Assembly (NCBI RefSeq): GCF_000003815.2
Contig: NC_049987.1
Coordinates: 11,926,778-11,990,777 of the forward strand
DNA: 64,000 nucleotides
Direction of reading: 5' to 3'
Source of the DNA: Branchiostoma floridae
Taxonomy: Eukaryota > Chordata > Leptocardii > Amphioxiformes > Branchiostomatidae
Shown: positions 1 to 9,719 of the stretch, in pieces
Numbering within the stretch: the stretch's first letter is position 1
Layout of the letters: every line of letters starts with the position of its first letter
The notes under the pieces: model-generated
What the model was told of the DNA's origin: nothing
Database searches by the model: none
Seen by the model: the letters and a program-made list of their open reading frames with translations, nothing else
Program-made: the position numbers and the translations under genes

Positions 1-75
1 ACAAAGAATGGCCAAGTGGGTAGAGTGTTCGCTTTGCCGTCGACGTGATTTCCATCCCCGGTCGAATTATCCCTT
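1..75 (+). repeat. tRNA-derived SINE-like head (fragment)
   Basis: The window opens with a sequence that looks like the internal promoter of a tRNA: an A-box-like TGGCCAAGTGGG near 9-20 and a degraded B-box-like GGTCGAATTATCC near 60-72, about 40 nt apart. No tRNA cloverleaf can be closed and the B box lacks the usual GTTCGA core. It is more likely the head of an old tRNA-derived SINE than a working tRNA gene. Confidence 0.35.
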
Positions 76-969
76 TGAAAAAGGTACATGCTGCTTTCTC
101 TGCGTTGCTTTCAGCATTTGAGAAAGCTGTGTCGCCTAGGGGTCTACAGGAACGGAGATGGACGCCGCCCGATGCACTATTTGGTGCGGGAAGAGCTTCC
201 TTCCAAAGTCTATCCTTCTCTGTGTTGGATGGAATATGGAGATAATGACAAACGTTTGATACTCGCACACAAATTGCGGTTGTTTATTGTGAAGACCAAA
301 ACAGCGAAAAGTTGAAGCTGATCATGTTGTCAACCACTGAGCACATCACAAAATAAACGATATCAACATGTGGAAGGACCTTGACTTTTAGAAGAAGAAA
401 TCATAATTTCCGCATTGAGTCATGGCAATGTCAGGTATGGCTACAACATACAGACAATAAGAATATGGAGGGAAAAGACTTGATTTAACCATCTTATTGA
501 TCCCGACCAACTCCTAATGCTATTTGATATTCTCTAAGTTGTCGGGTGATTCCATTACAATGAAGTTGGTAACCTTCATATGAGCATAAATTCAAAGAAT
601 TTGAATATGACAGTGATGAGATGAAAAATGAATCAAACATCATTTAGTAATGGACGCATTTAAGTCTTCACAAACAAGTCATTGATATTCAGATCACACA
701 CACATTACTGAGTTTCTCAAGAAATGCAGTTACTTATTAGGCAACGTACATATGCACCACAAAGCAAAATCACAGAACATTTCATATTAACGCTGCCTTC
801 TATCAATATCACAGACTTCGTTACGCTAACTTTCAAAGGCTTAAAACAAACGCCAAACACCCCAGCCACATCAAAACACATGATATGATATTACAATATC
901 TTACAAGAGAAGAGCAGGGTGGTTCAGTGTCAGAAAATGATAGAAATGACAAAATGTTCCGTTAATGGT
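76..969. other. 3' flank of collagen copy 1, no gene seen
   Basis: I see no gene in this AT-rich stretch. It lies downstream of the stop codon of the minus-strand collagen gene copy 1 and should contain its 3' UTR. A candidate polyadenylation signal (AATAAA on the minus strand) is at 283-288. The nearest one is far from the stop, so the true 3' end is uncertain. Confidence 0.4.
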
Positions 970-3182
970 CTACTTGGTGCAGACGACACAGGTGAGCTCT
1001 CTCCCGTTCACGTAGTTAGGACACGGCAGGGACCCACAGCGGGCTTCCACGGGGTAGAATAGAGCACCGTTATGGTCGGCCTGTCCGCCTGGCAATGCCT
1101 CGGGCTGTTCATCCACACAGACGTACTCTTTAGCACCTGCATGGTTGTGGTAACTAGCCATGAGGTACCCATGGTACTCCTGGGTCCAGCCGGTGGGGCA
1201 GGTCTTACGGGCGGGGATCATCAACTTACTGCCGCGGGTTGGGACGTAGCAGACCGCACACGGGACGTCGTTATCGTGAAGGGAGGTGGAGCCGAACGGG
1301 ACGTTTGTGTTCAACTCGTACTCAGCGCCGTACATGTAAGCCGCACCTTGGACTCCATCTTCGTACCTCCCCCATTGTGGGTCGGTGGGCAGACACTGGT
1401 AGTTGGTCCCACCGCCTGACCGGTTATGTGCTGTGCCTCCTGCTACACCTAAGATCAAACAAGATTTCACAGTCGTTTGAGCATCTACACATATATAGTC
1501 AGTTCTTTGGTAAATATTGTTCATTGAATGCCACCCTCAAGAGTGGACCTGGCACTGTGTTGCAGCTAATAGAATGTGACACCAAAGCTAAAACGGCGCA
1601 GTTTGTATTTAACTAAACATACATGTGAAAAAAACTTACCCGAGTACACCAGCTCTGCTCCGCTGTTATCAGCACAAGTTTTCCTCCCCCAACGGGTGTA
1701 CACACTTCCTCCTGGAGAAATTGTTGACAAAAAGAAGCGTTATTGGAAGTAACGTAAGTTACATCTAACGTCAAATCGTGATGTTCCTAAGTGACTCGTA
1801 GCAAGGCAGTCTATAAGACATGAAGGGAGTAACGTTAGGCAAAGTATGTATTTGATTAACAAAAATGTCAATGAATGAAGTTCTCACCTGCGCCAGGCGC
1901 TCTGTCCCTTCCAGGTGGCCCTGTGTCTCCCTTGTCCCCAGGTGGACCCTGCCATTGTGATGATAGAGCTATTAGCACAAGAAAACCCATGTCAGGGCGA
2001 GATGTTTCTGTTCACTACGATATCTATATAATTATATCATGGTAGCGAGCACTCAGCGAGTAACCACACTTATCTATCTTCTAACCTGCACACCGACAGG
2101 CCCTATTGGTCCAGCCACGCCTTGAACTCCGTCCCGTCCGTCCCGCCCGGGCTGTCCTACCGTCCCGGGCTGTCCGTCCGTCCCGGGCTGCCCGTCCCGC
2201 CCGGGCTGTCCCGCGGGTCCATCTCGTCCGTCTCGCCCAGGGGGGCCTTGGGGGCAGCCTGACCTCGAGACAAAGAGCAGGATCAGTTTTTAATCATAGG
2301 AAAGAGGTTAACGTTATAAACTATAAATTCCTTCCGGAAGGACAGACCATTGACACTACAAGCGCAATCACCATATTCTGCAAGAGTAGTCTGACTCAGG
2401 AGGAATGTAAACATAGTACGTTGGAAACAATAGTTGTGTTACCTTTTCTTCTGTATTCGCATATTGTGTCTAACACGAGTGGATATTCTTGGTAAATCAA
2501 TCGTAACAAAAATTGGGTTTAAACTGGCCATACAAGACTCACGATCGAACAGTCCAGAAGAACCGATCGCCTGTCTCTTGACTCGCACCACGTCATCCAG
2601 ACTCGTACTGGCGACTTCCGCACCCTGGCCGACACCTTCCTGTGGTAAACATTCTGTTTTAACGGGAGTGAAGGCCGGAGCCTTGTACATGTATATAGAC
2701 ATGTATGTAGGGCCTAATAACTGTAACGATGACTTACAGATTTCTTCTTAAATGCACGACGTCGACGGTTTCATCATTTATTTTGAGGTTCAGGCTTGCC
2801 AAGCAATAAAGTCGGGTCACAGTGCAGCTAGGAAGAAAACAAAAAGGAAAACGTAGATCAACTCCTGAACTTAAAAATGATATAAGTGCACCTCTGATTC
2901 GTCAACAGTCCAGTCCTGTCCAGCAAGTTTACCATCCAGCAGGTTCTCCACCGCCACCAGCCGCTCCCTCAGTCCGGTATTCTCGGTCTGCAGCACTGAT
3001 AACTCCCGCCTCACACCTGTCAGCTCCTGCTGCATGTTGTGCACCACCACCACCCCCGTCAGCACGCTGATCCCGCACACCAGGGCGGCCAGGACGCCGA
3101 CCAACGGCCCGACCAACACGGGGAGACGGTCCCGACGGGTCGGTCCACTGGACAGGAACGGACTCTGCTTCTCCGTTGCCAT
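970..3182 (-). CDS. Membrane-anchored short-chain collagen C4-like protein, copy 1 (intact)
   Basis: Six coding exons in transcript order: 2892-3182, 2543-2639, 2086-2258, 1888-1948, 1640-1711, 970-1448. All junctions are GT-AG with matching phases, and the exons sum to 390 codons plus stop. The protein has a short cytoplasmic N-terminus (about 1-22), one hydrophobic segment (about 23-47), a coiled coil (about 50-80), an acidic stalk with a furin-type RVKR at 116-119, about 25 Gly-X-Y triplets interrupted at an exon join (about 134-207), and a C-terminal domain (about 208-390) with ten cysteines. The C-terminal part resembles invertebrate short-chain collagen C4/spongin-related proteins, which are held to be relatives of basement-membrane collagen. 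There is no signal peptide, so type II topology is inferred. The likely role is a trimeric cell-surface or shed matrix protein; the exact function is unknown. Start chosen at MATEKQ because copy 2 starts at the matching place. Confidence 0.85.
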
Positions 3183-4187
3183 GCTTTCGTGGCTGCTTAT
3201 ACTATATCCAAGACAAACTATCAAGACTGCAATACGTTTAACCGCTCTTATAGTTGCAACAGTACCCTGTCTCACAAGGAACTAAACTGTCGAGAAAAAC
3301 AGCGAGGACCAAGTTTTATTTTTAGGACTTAGGGAAAATCTTACCCGTTGACGTAACTATCACGTGCACGGCTTTTCGTTGGTCAGAAATCTTCCTCGTG
3401 CCGCATGATTGACAACTTACATTCAACTCCCTCAACAAAGGAACGTGACGCAAACAAAAGAACTATTGATTTTGCAAATAACACCTGTATACTATTATTC
3501 AGTGAACACCAACGCTCTATCTAGCGTATTCATTGGTGTCACTGACCGCGGAGTAAATGGTACAAGCAACATTAAAACCCAATGGAAAGGCTTAAAAATG
3601 AACGGTAAATGGGGTGCTGTAATTTTGTGTATTTTGTAAAACGTGATTTTTTCAACGGAAAGTTCGGAACGACAGCAGAAGCAGAAGTAAACTAAGATCA
3701 CCACAATTCCTCCTGAACTTTCATGAGATCGCAGAAGACAACAGATGCATAACAAGACAGACGGATTTCAAGACACACTTTATTTTACATGAGTTGGCTT
3801 CTACCAGTAGAGTACGAATTATCCATCTAACAGTATCCATGCTTAAGGCAAAAGTATGCCGGACATGACAGGTCAACACGACATTTCATATTCCTCATAA
3901 AGTCTATACATATCACCTTCACACTAATGTATGCTTATTTGCCGGAGTGGATTTTATCGACGTCAGCTCCATCCGAAAGTTGGCCACCTTCAAAATGTCT
4001 TCACCCATCACACTGAAAATCATACAGCAGTTCTGATATAAGAATCATCTCTTGGCGAAAAGCATTTAATGTGATAACCTCAGTAAAATTACGTTAGTTT
4101 TGGTAAGGAAGGACAAAACAATATCAAACCCTACATATATCCGCGTTAGTAACGACACAGATCTAGAGTAGATGTTTCGTTAATGAC
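3183..4187. other. Interval between tandem collagen copies: promoter of copy 1 and 3' UTR of copy 2
   Basis: About 1 kb without a coding region. The block 3372-3391 matches 18336-18355 upstream of copy 2 at 17 of 20 positions. This shows that the duplication included promoter sequence; copy 2 carries a CCAAT box in this block where copy 1 reads CCAAC. A CACGTG E-box lies at 3361-3366. Towards the other end, sequence just below 4188 is the 3' UTR of copy 2, with a candidate AATAAA (minus strand) near 3780. Confidence 0.5.
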
Positions 4188-4247
4188 CTACTTTGTACAC
4201 ACGACACAGGTGAGCTCCCTCCCTTCCACATAGTAATGAATAAAGGG

Positions 4248-4422
4248 TTAATGCCCCGCCCCGAGGTTTGGGTGTATATGGTGAGATAATCCCGGGTCAG
4301 GTGCGATAACCGCCGCATAAACCACCGAGTGAGCGTAGCGAACGAGGTGGTTTATGAGGTGGTTATCGCACCTGACCAGGGATTATCTCACCATATACAC
4401 CGAGGATAAGGCGGGGTATTAA
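4248..4422. mobile_element. Hairpin MITE flanked by TTAA (piggyBac-like)
   Basis: The core 4252-4418 is bounded by TTAA at 4248-4251 and 4419-4422. Its ends read TGCCCCGCC and, inverted, TACCCCGCC. Most of the element is one large hairpin, with arms 4272-4326 and 4346-4400 and about 19 nt of loop. TTAA duplication is the signature of piggyBac-type transposition; there is no coding capacity. It sits in the 3' part of LINE A. Superfamily assignment is inference from TTAA and the CCC-containing ends. Confidence 0.55.
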
Positions 4423-4426
4423 CGTT

Positions 4427-4925
4427 ATTATCATATAGCCTACACAAACTGACCCATCTAAGCCTATCCAACTGACACAGGGCATTTTCTGCGTGTTTAC
4501 TGTAGCAACCTGCGGATGACCGCGGGTGACCCCCGGTAGAACGCCCGTTCTGTTCGATCACGTCAGATCGAACAAGATTCGTGTTCTAATACCCCGAATA
4601 TATAGAAGTCAAATTTGACCATCGGGTTTGTTTAGTGGGGGTGTTGAAAGTCATGTTCAATCTTTTTCTATTTAAAAATCATTTATATCTTTTTAATTGT
4701 GTTGTAGTTTAACATAAATTGTTCGAAATAAAGTACAGTACGCTGTTTAATAGATATAATCGACAAATACTTAACACTAGTATTAGCGTCCTGTCCCCTC
4801 TATAATGGTGCGGTCCAAAAAGTGGTCGGTTATTCTAATAACCGACCACTTTTCAGGTTACTGCCTGATAACCCATAGGAAATGGGGGCCTCTGATTGGT
4901 CAACTCCATCTGGCTATATGATAAT
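4427..4925. repeat. Non-coding element with 14 bp terminal inverted repeats and an internal perfect palindrome
   Basis: ATTATCATATAGCC at 4427-4440 recurs inverted at 4912-4925. Inside, 4818-4834 and 4837-4853 form a perfect 17 bp inverted repeat with a 2 nt spacer (CT). No open frame of note. It is most likely a non-autonomous DNA transposon nested in the 3' region of LINE A. No target-site duplication is evident. Confidence 0.5.
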
Positions 4926-4954
4926 GAACTTTATTGCACGACATTTGTACATGG

Positions 4955-5006
4955 TACAATTGTAAGGCAACAGTGATAAATACAATTGTAAGGCAACAGT
5001 GATAAG
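4955..5006 (-). repeat. 26 bp tandem repeat in the 3' UTR of LINE A
   Basis: Two adjacent 26 bp units (4955-4980 and 4981-5006) are identical except for the last base. They lie downstream of ORF2. CR1/L2-group elements often end in short tandem repeats used in target-primed reverse transcription. This may therefore be the original 3' end of LINE A, with the sequence below 4955 added from other elements. Confidence 0.6.
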
Positions 5007-5124
5007 TCAATTAATACAATGATATTCGTCTAAGGTCTATAACTACATACATGTATAGTACAGGAATATGAACATAAATGGCGTATTGACATAGTGTAAT
5101 ATACAGGTTAAACAAGTCGGTCTG

Positions 5125-8100
5125 TTACTGTACAATAGATTCTCTCTTTTTTAGAGCATTACATATGTATTGGCCTAAATACGAAGATATGTTGTCTGGA
5201 CATGACATAAGTAGATTGAAAGTACATTTGTTTGTCTTTGGTAAAGGTGTGCTAGATTTACATGTGATTGTATCCATTAATTTTTGTCTCTCTGCGCTAT
5301 ATGTAGGGCATGCCATTAGAAAATGGTACTCATCTTCAATACCATCTTTACATGAAGGACATTGCCTCTGGTTGGCTGGTATATTACGGTACCGACCTTT
5401 TTCTATTTCCAAGCAGTGTGAACTGATTCTTAACTTGGTTATGTTGACAGCAAAAGCTTTATTACGAACTGACGAGAGGTAATTTTCAAGTATAAAGTGA
5501 CTTTTGATTTGGGAATAGGTTTTTAGTTTGTTGCAACTGTTTATTTCTAGTCGCCAGCCAGAGAGAAATGTGTCTTTTAAACGTTCTTTGAATATGTTAC
5601 CAAAGTGTTTGGCATCAACCGCAGGGCTTAGCCAAACACTTTGGAAACCATGCCTGCACAAAATATCTTGAACATGGACAGTCCATTCTAGTTCATGTTC
5701 AACTGCTGTGTCATATGCCTTCTTTACAATTCTATCATTGGGTAGGGTACGTAATCTAAGCCAGTATTTAATAAGTTGTGTTTGCATGTCAACGTATAAT
5801 GGAAACATTCCTAATTCGCCTCTGATGGCAGCGTTTACAGAGCCTCTTGGGACACAGAGAAGCATTTTGCAATAGTTAAGAAGAACATATTCCAAGTCAG
5901 GTATCTCATAGGACGTTGTAGGCTGTTCTAATAAAACATTTTGATTAGCTAGGGTTTTTGAATTATATAAGACATTCAACTTATCTTTGTACTTCTTAAA
6001 ACGCACTAGAACAGGGCGACATGCTACTGTATCAGATTTCTTCCCAGTACGGGCAACCTTAAGAACTAGATCATGTACATTAGATCCCAAAATCGGAGAC
6101 AACATGTTGCAGACTTTCTCCCTAATGTTTTCATTTGGAAACTCTACTATACCATTTAGAATAAAGTCTCTGCATCGAATATTGGTCCCTATTACCTCAC
6201 TACAATAAAGTAAAATAGGCTTGACTAGGCTGTTAAACAAATCTAGGGAGAGGGAGATAGACGGATTGTAGTTAGATGCCAATAGAGATTTAAGTTTAAA
6301 CGATGCGCGAAGGGCTTTTAATCTGATTTGTTTCGTAGCACGATTGAAAGATCCCGATGGGGTTATGTCTATTCCAAGATATGTATAAGAGTCTGTGATG
6401 TTTATGGTCTGTCCCTGTATTTGGAAAGGGGAGCGCTGATTTTTGTATGCTCGTCCATTTTTAGAGAAAACCATGACTTTGGTTTTATCCCTGTTGATGG
6501 ATAGTTTCCATAGGGAGCAGTACTTATCTAGTCCTTTGAGACACTCCTTTAGTCCTGCTTCTGATCTGGACAGGAGCACGAGATCGTCTGCCCAGAGCAG
6601 GCTGCTTATGGGGGTATCTTTTAGAAATACGGGATCGGATGATGGTGATGTTAATAAAGTTGGGAGATCATTTACAAAGAGATTAAAAAGAAGCGGACTT
6701 AGGTTACAACCTTGACGTACTCCACGTGCTGATTTAAAGTAATTTGACAAACCTTTTGATGTTTTTACACAGAATTCTACATTGGAATACATGGATTTTA
6801 TCATACTAAAGAACTTTCCACCAATGCCAGAAGATAAAAGTTTGTAAAATAACCCATTTCTCCAGACCGAATCAAAAGCCTTCCTGAAATCCACAAAACA
6901 GGCATATAATTTTCCTCCAGGTACAGATATCTGTTGATCTATTAGAGTTTTTAGAACAAATATGTTATCACTTGTCCTGAAGTCTTTTCGGAAGCCGGAC
7001 TGAAAAGGAGATAATATGTTTTCGTTTTCAAGAAAGTGCTGCAATCGTCTGTTAAGTATAAATGTAAATAGTTTTCCAACGCAGCTGGAAATAGCTATCC
7101 CTCTGTAATTTGACGGGTTTGAAGTGACGCCGCTTTTAAATATTGGGACTAAAATGCTTTTACTCCATACTTGTGGGAAATTGCCGGACTGAAGGATGAC
7201 ATTGAATAGTTTTTTTAGCGGTGGGATAAGTTTTGTGTCTCCATATTTCAGCATCTCATTGAGAATCGAATCAATACCACATGCTTTGTTGTTTTTCAGA
7301 TTTCGTAAGCCATTCTTTACTTCCTCTTCTGTGATTTCGAAATCTAAAGGATTTCCCGTTTGGTTTTCAAGATTATTGATGATGTTGTCTGTTTGTTTCT
7401 TATTGTTTCGGTCTATTGTGGTCCTATTGTTCATTCTATTGAGAAGTTGAGGCCTTTCTTGTATTACATGTTGATGAAAGTCTTTGTCAGATGTGTCGTT
7501 TTCCGCTAAATTGTTTAGATTTTTAAAGTGAGTTCTCCAGGCTTCGTGAGTTATGCTGTCATCTTCCTGTTGTTTATCATTGTCATTTAGTTGTTGCTGT
7601 TTCATTTCTCTCCAAAATTGTTGTGGGTTTACTTTGCTAAGTTTGCTAAGATTAGTCCATTGCCTCTCTTTAAAGAGTCTTTTTTCTGTTTTTAGTTTTT
7701 TCTTATATAATTTAAGGTTACAGAAATATGCATGGCGGATGTCGAGTCTCCATGGACATCTAGAGAACTGAGCAGCCAGTTGGTTTACTTTACGTTTGAG
7801 GGAAAAACAAGATGATGTGAACCATGGTTTGCTTTTCTTTTTCTTTTTCTTATTTTTCCTGTAAACAATCTTCCGGAGAGATTTATCGGCCACATCAGTA
7901 ATAATATTTGTAATTTCTTTTACAGCATTGTCCACATTTGGGAAAGGGTTATTCATAAATTTTTGTAAGTTTGATAATGTCGAGGGCGCTAGTAGTGCTT
8001 CAGTGAATTTTGCATGAGAATCCTCGTCCCATATGTATTTTGTTGGTAATGGGTTCGCCGGGGTATTTTCTTGTTTCACATAAGGAGAGTAGTTTGTGGA

Positions 8101-8976
8101 TATGGAACATGACAATGAACAATGGTCAGAAAACACGGAGAGGTCATTTACTTTTAAATATTGAATTTTGGAGAGGAATTCTGAATTTACGATATAATAG
8201 TCTACCAGGCTTGAGCCATTGTATTTGTGACATGTAAGTTTTCCCGATAGATCACCCGGTACCCGTCCATTTAAAATCACGAGGTTGGCTGCAGAGCAAA
8301 GGTCTAGGAGTTGGTTGCCATATCTGTTTACTCCTTTGTCACAGCTGGACCTAGCCTGTATATCTTCTCTTACATCTAAAAATTCATGGTTCAAACAATC
8401 GTCGTGGATAAAAGATTCCTGAAGGGATGCTGTCCTGGCATTTAGATCACCTAAGAGTAATACGTCTCCTTGATTTGAAAATCTTGATATATCTTCTTGT
8501 AAAGTTTCAAAGACTAGGTTGTTTTCCATTTTGATAGATGAAGAATTTTCAGGGGAGAAATAGGCACATCCGACATACAAATCTCGCTCCAGACCAAAGA
8601 AATTTCTATCTAACTTGCACCAAAGAATATCTGGGTGCCCTATTGAAAGTTTTGTCACGCCTTTTGAGAACTTGTTTCTAAACATAATAACTACGCCGCC
8701 AGAATTCCTTCTGGATGATTTCTTAGCACTTCTATCACTTCTATAAAAACTAAATGAATCTATTCTAAAGTTATCCCCTGGCTTAAGCCAGGTTTCTTGC
8801 AAGCAAATAAAATCAAAATCAGCTAAGTGGGAAACAAAATCTTCGTCTTGGCATTTTCGCCTAAGGCCGCCTTGGATATTCCAAGAACCGAATTTCAAAG
8901 CAACCTTCTGAATTGTCATAATAGTGTTACAAAGGGCGAGCTTGGCTACATTGTCAGCAGAGTGATTTTCATACAT
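5125..8976 (-). CDS. LINE A ORF2: endonuclease / reverse transcriptase polyprotein
   Basis: An uninterrupted 1283-codon frame. The N-terminal apurinic-type endonuclease shows GSWNIQGG (about 30-37), LQETWL, LLGDLNAR and SDHCSL (about 280). The reverse transcriptase shows NYRGIAISS, FVDFRKAFD (about 694), GVRQGCNLSPLLF and the catalytic box WADD (about 795), a variant of YADD/FADD. A C-terminal CPSC...HFLMAC motif (about 1206-1222) resembles the zinc-knuckle-like tail of CR1/L2 elements. It nicks DNA and copies element RNA at the cut. It follows ORF1 by about 120 nt. All catalytic motifs seem present and no stop or frameshift is seen, so the enzyme could still be active. Confidence 0.93.
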   Translation of the reverse strand: MYENHSADNVAKLALCNTIMTIQKVALKFGSWNIQGGLRRKCQDEDFVSHLADFDFICLQETWLKPGDNFRIDSFSFYRSDRSAKKSSRRNSGGVVIMFRNKFSKGVTKLSIGHPDILWCKLDRNFFGLERDLYVGCAYFSPENSSSIKMENNLVFETLQEDISRFSNQGDVLLLGDLNARTASLQESFIHDDCLNHEFLDVREDIQARSSCDKGVNRYGNQLLDLCSAANLVILNGRVPGDLSGKLTCHKYNGSSLVDYYIVNSEFLSKIQYLKVNDLSVFSDHCSLSCSISTNYSPYVKQENTPANPLPTKYIWDEDSHAKFTEALLAPSTLSNLQKFMNNPFPNVDNAVKEITNIITDVADKSLRKIVYRKNKKKKKKSKPWFTSSCFSLKRKVNQLAAQFSRCPWRLDIRHAYFCNLKLYKKKLKTEKRLFKERQWTNLSKLSKVNPQQFWREMKQQQLNDNDKQQEDDSITHEAWRTHFKNLNNLAENDTSDKDFHQHVIQERPQLLNRMNNRTTIDRNNKKQTDNIINNLENQTGNPLDFEITEEEVKNGLRNLKNNKACGIDSILNEMLKYGDTKLIPPLKKLFNVILQSGNFPQVWSKSILVPIFKSGVTSNPSNYRGIAISSCVGKLFTFILNRRLQHFLENENILSPFQSGFRKDFRTSDNIFVLKTLIDQQISVPGGKLYACFVDFRKAFDSVWRNGLFYKLLSSGIGGKFFSMIKSMYSNVEFCVKTSKGLSNYFKSARGVRQGCNLSPLLFNLFVNDLPTLLTSPSSDPVFLKDTPISSLLWADDLVLLSRSEAGLKECLKGLDKYCSLWKLSINRDKTKVMVFSKNGRAYKNQRSPFQIQGQTINITDSYTYLGIDITPSGSFNRATKQIRLKALRASFKLKSLLASNYNPSISLSLDLFNSLVKPILLYCSEVIGTNIRCRDFILNGIVEFPNENIREKVCNMLSPILGSNVHDLVLKVARTGKKSDTVACRPVLVRFKKYKDKLNVLYNSKTLANQNVLLEQPTTSYEIPDLEYVLLNYCKMLLCVPRGSVNAAIRGELGMFPLYVDMQTQLIKYWLRLRTLPNDRIVKKAYDTAVEHELEWTVHVQDILCRHGFQSVWLSPAVDAKHFGNIFKERLKDTFLSGWRLEINSCNKLKTYSQIKSHFILENYLSSVRNKAFAVNITKLRISSHCLEIEKGRYRNIPANQRQCPSCKDGIEDEYHFLMACPTYSAERQKLMDTITCKSSTPLPKTNKCTFNLLMSCPDNISSYLGQYICNALKKRESIVQ

Positions 8977-9095
8977 AATAGTGTTGACTAGCTATAGGCA
9001 ATATGAAATTGTGTACCTGTATAGTTCCATGGATGTATAACTACTCACAGATTGTCCAAAGTCTTCCAATCTATGCATACCATACTGTCTGATTT

Positions 9096-9719
9096 TCACT
9101 GCTTCAGGAAGTCCGTCAGCATATGTAACAGCTTCTCCACAGTCTGCTGTTTGTCCCGTGTGTGGTTCCAGTCGGTCCCCTGGTGGCTTGGTGCACGTGC
9201 TGGGTTCCTCGGGTACATCTGCGACGGGTTCCGTGGAGTGTTCCAGAGGGGTGGGGGGTGTTGTCCGGGCCGCATGTAGGGCTGAGTGTTTGGCATCCAC
9301 TGTGGTCTTCTTGCTGGTTTGGTGCGCTGTCTGGAGTCCATGGCTTCCTGGTGGTGCCTCAAGGTGCGCTTAACATCAGCCACCATCAACTTGACGCCGC
9401 CTGCGTCATGTTTGAGGTGGATACCGTCACGTGTGTATAGTGAACGGTCCTGAGAGAGAAGTCTGTGTCTGATGTAGATGAGTTTGTTGTCTTCAAGGCA
9501 GGACTGTTCGACGGAGTTGTTGTAGGTGGCTATGTTTTTGTTGAGGGTGGACTGCATGTTTGTTCCTCTCGGTAGGACTTGTGATATGGCGATCTTTGCG
9601 TTGGGGTATGACTTCTTTATACAGTCAATCAATTTGTGCGTTTGTTCAATACAGATGTCGACGCTGTCGGTTCGGTGTTTGGTGTTATCCATGTCGTTCG
9701 ATGCCACGTGAATGATGAC
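9096..9719 (-). CDS. LINE A ORF1: SGNH/GDSL esterase-like domain, 5' truncated
   Basis: The frame starts directly at the insertion junction and has lost its N-terminal part, including the expected GDS block. Still visible are VIIHVASNDMDN (block III-like, with ASND for GxND) and YTRDGIHL (block V-like with Asp and His). A Pro/Arg/Gln-rich tail follows, then a short helical end. Esterase-like ORF1 domains are known in CR1-group elements, where the role is thought to be lipid or RNP association. Truncation of the 5' end is the usual result of incomplete reverse transcription. There is no obvious start of its own, so probably not translated. Confidence 0.75.
   Translation of the reverse strand, partial: VIIHVASNDMDNTKHRTDSVDICIEQTHKLIDCIKKSYPNAKIAISQVLPRGTNMQSTLNKNIATYNNSVEQSCLEDNKLIYIRHRLLSQDRSLYTRDGIHLKHDAGGVKLMVADVKRTLRHHQEAMDSRQRTKPARRPQWMPNTQPYMRPGQHPPPLWNTPRNPSQMYPRNPARAPSHQGTDWNHTRDKQQTVEKLLHMLTDFLKQ

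Larger units (their letters stand above)
4240..9719 (-). mobile_element. LINE A: non-LTR retrotransposon inserted in a coding exon
   Basis: This 5480 bp insertion is flanked by the 9 bp direct repeat TAGTAATGA, a target-site duplication. It is oriented like the host gene. In order it holds a 5'-truncated ORF1 (SGNH/esterase-like), a fully open ORF2 (endonuclease plus reverse transcriptase), and a 3' part of about 0.9 kb. That part carries a 26 bp tandem repeat, an AATAAA near 4930, and two inverted-repeat elements that look nested. An esterase-type ORF1 with an apurinic-type endonuclease fits the CR1/L2 part of the Jockey group; I cannot assign the clade. An open 1283-codon ORF2 and an exact target-site duplication argue for a recent insertion. 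Confidence 0.85.

Noticed and set aside
2106-2495. Plus-strand Arg/Pro/Ala-rich open frame
   Set aside because: It is the antisense of the collagen exon of copy 1; Gly-X-Y coding on the minus strand with splice sites explains it. The same holds for 12672-12981.
4252-4418. CRISPR-like or attachment-site palindromes
   Set aside because: A single hairpin with TTAA flanks in a eukaryotic genome; no spaced repeat array exists anywhere in the window.
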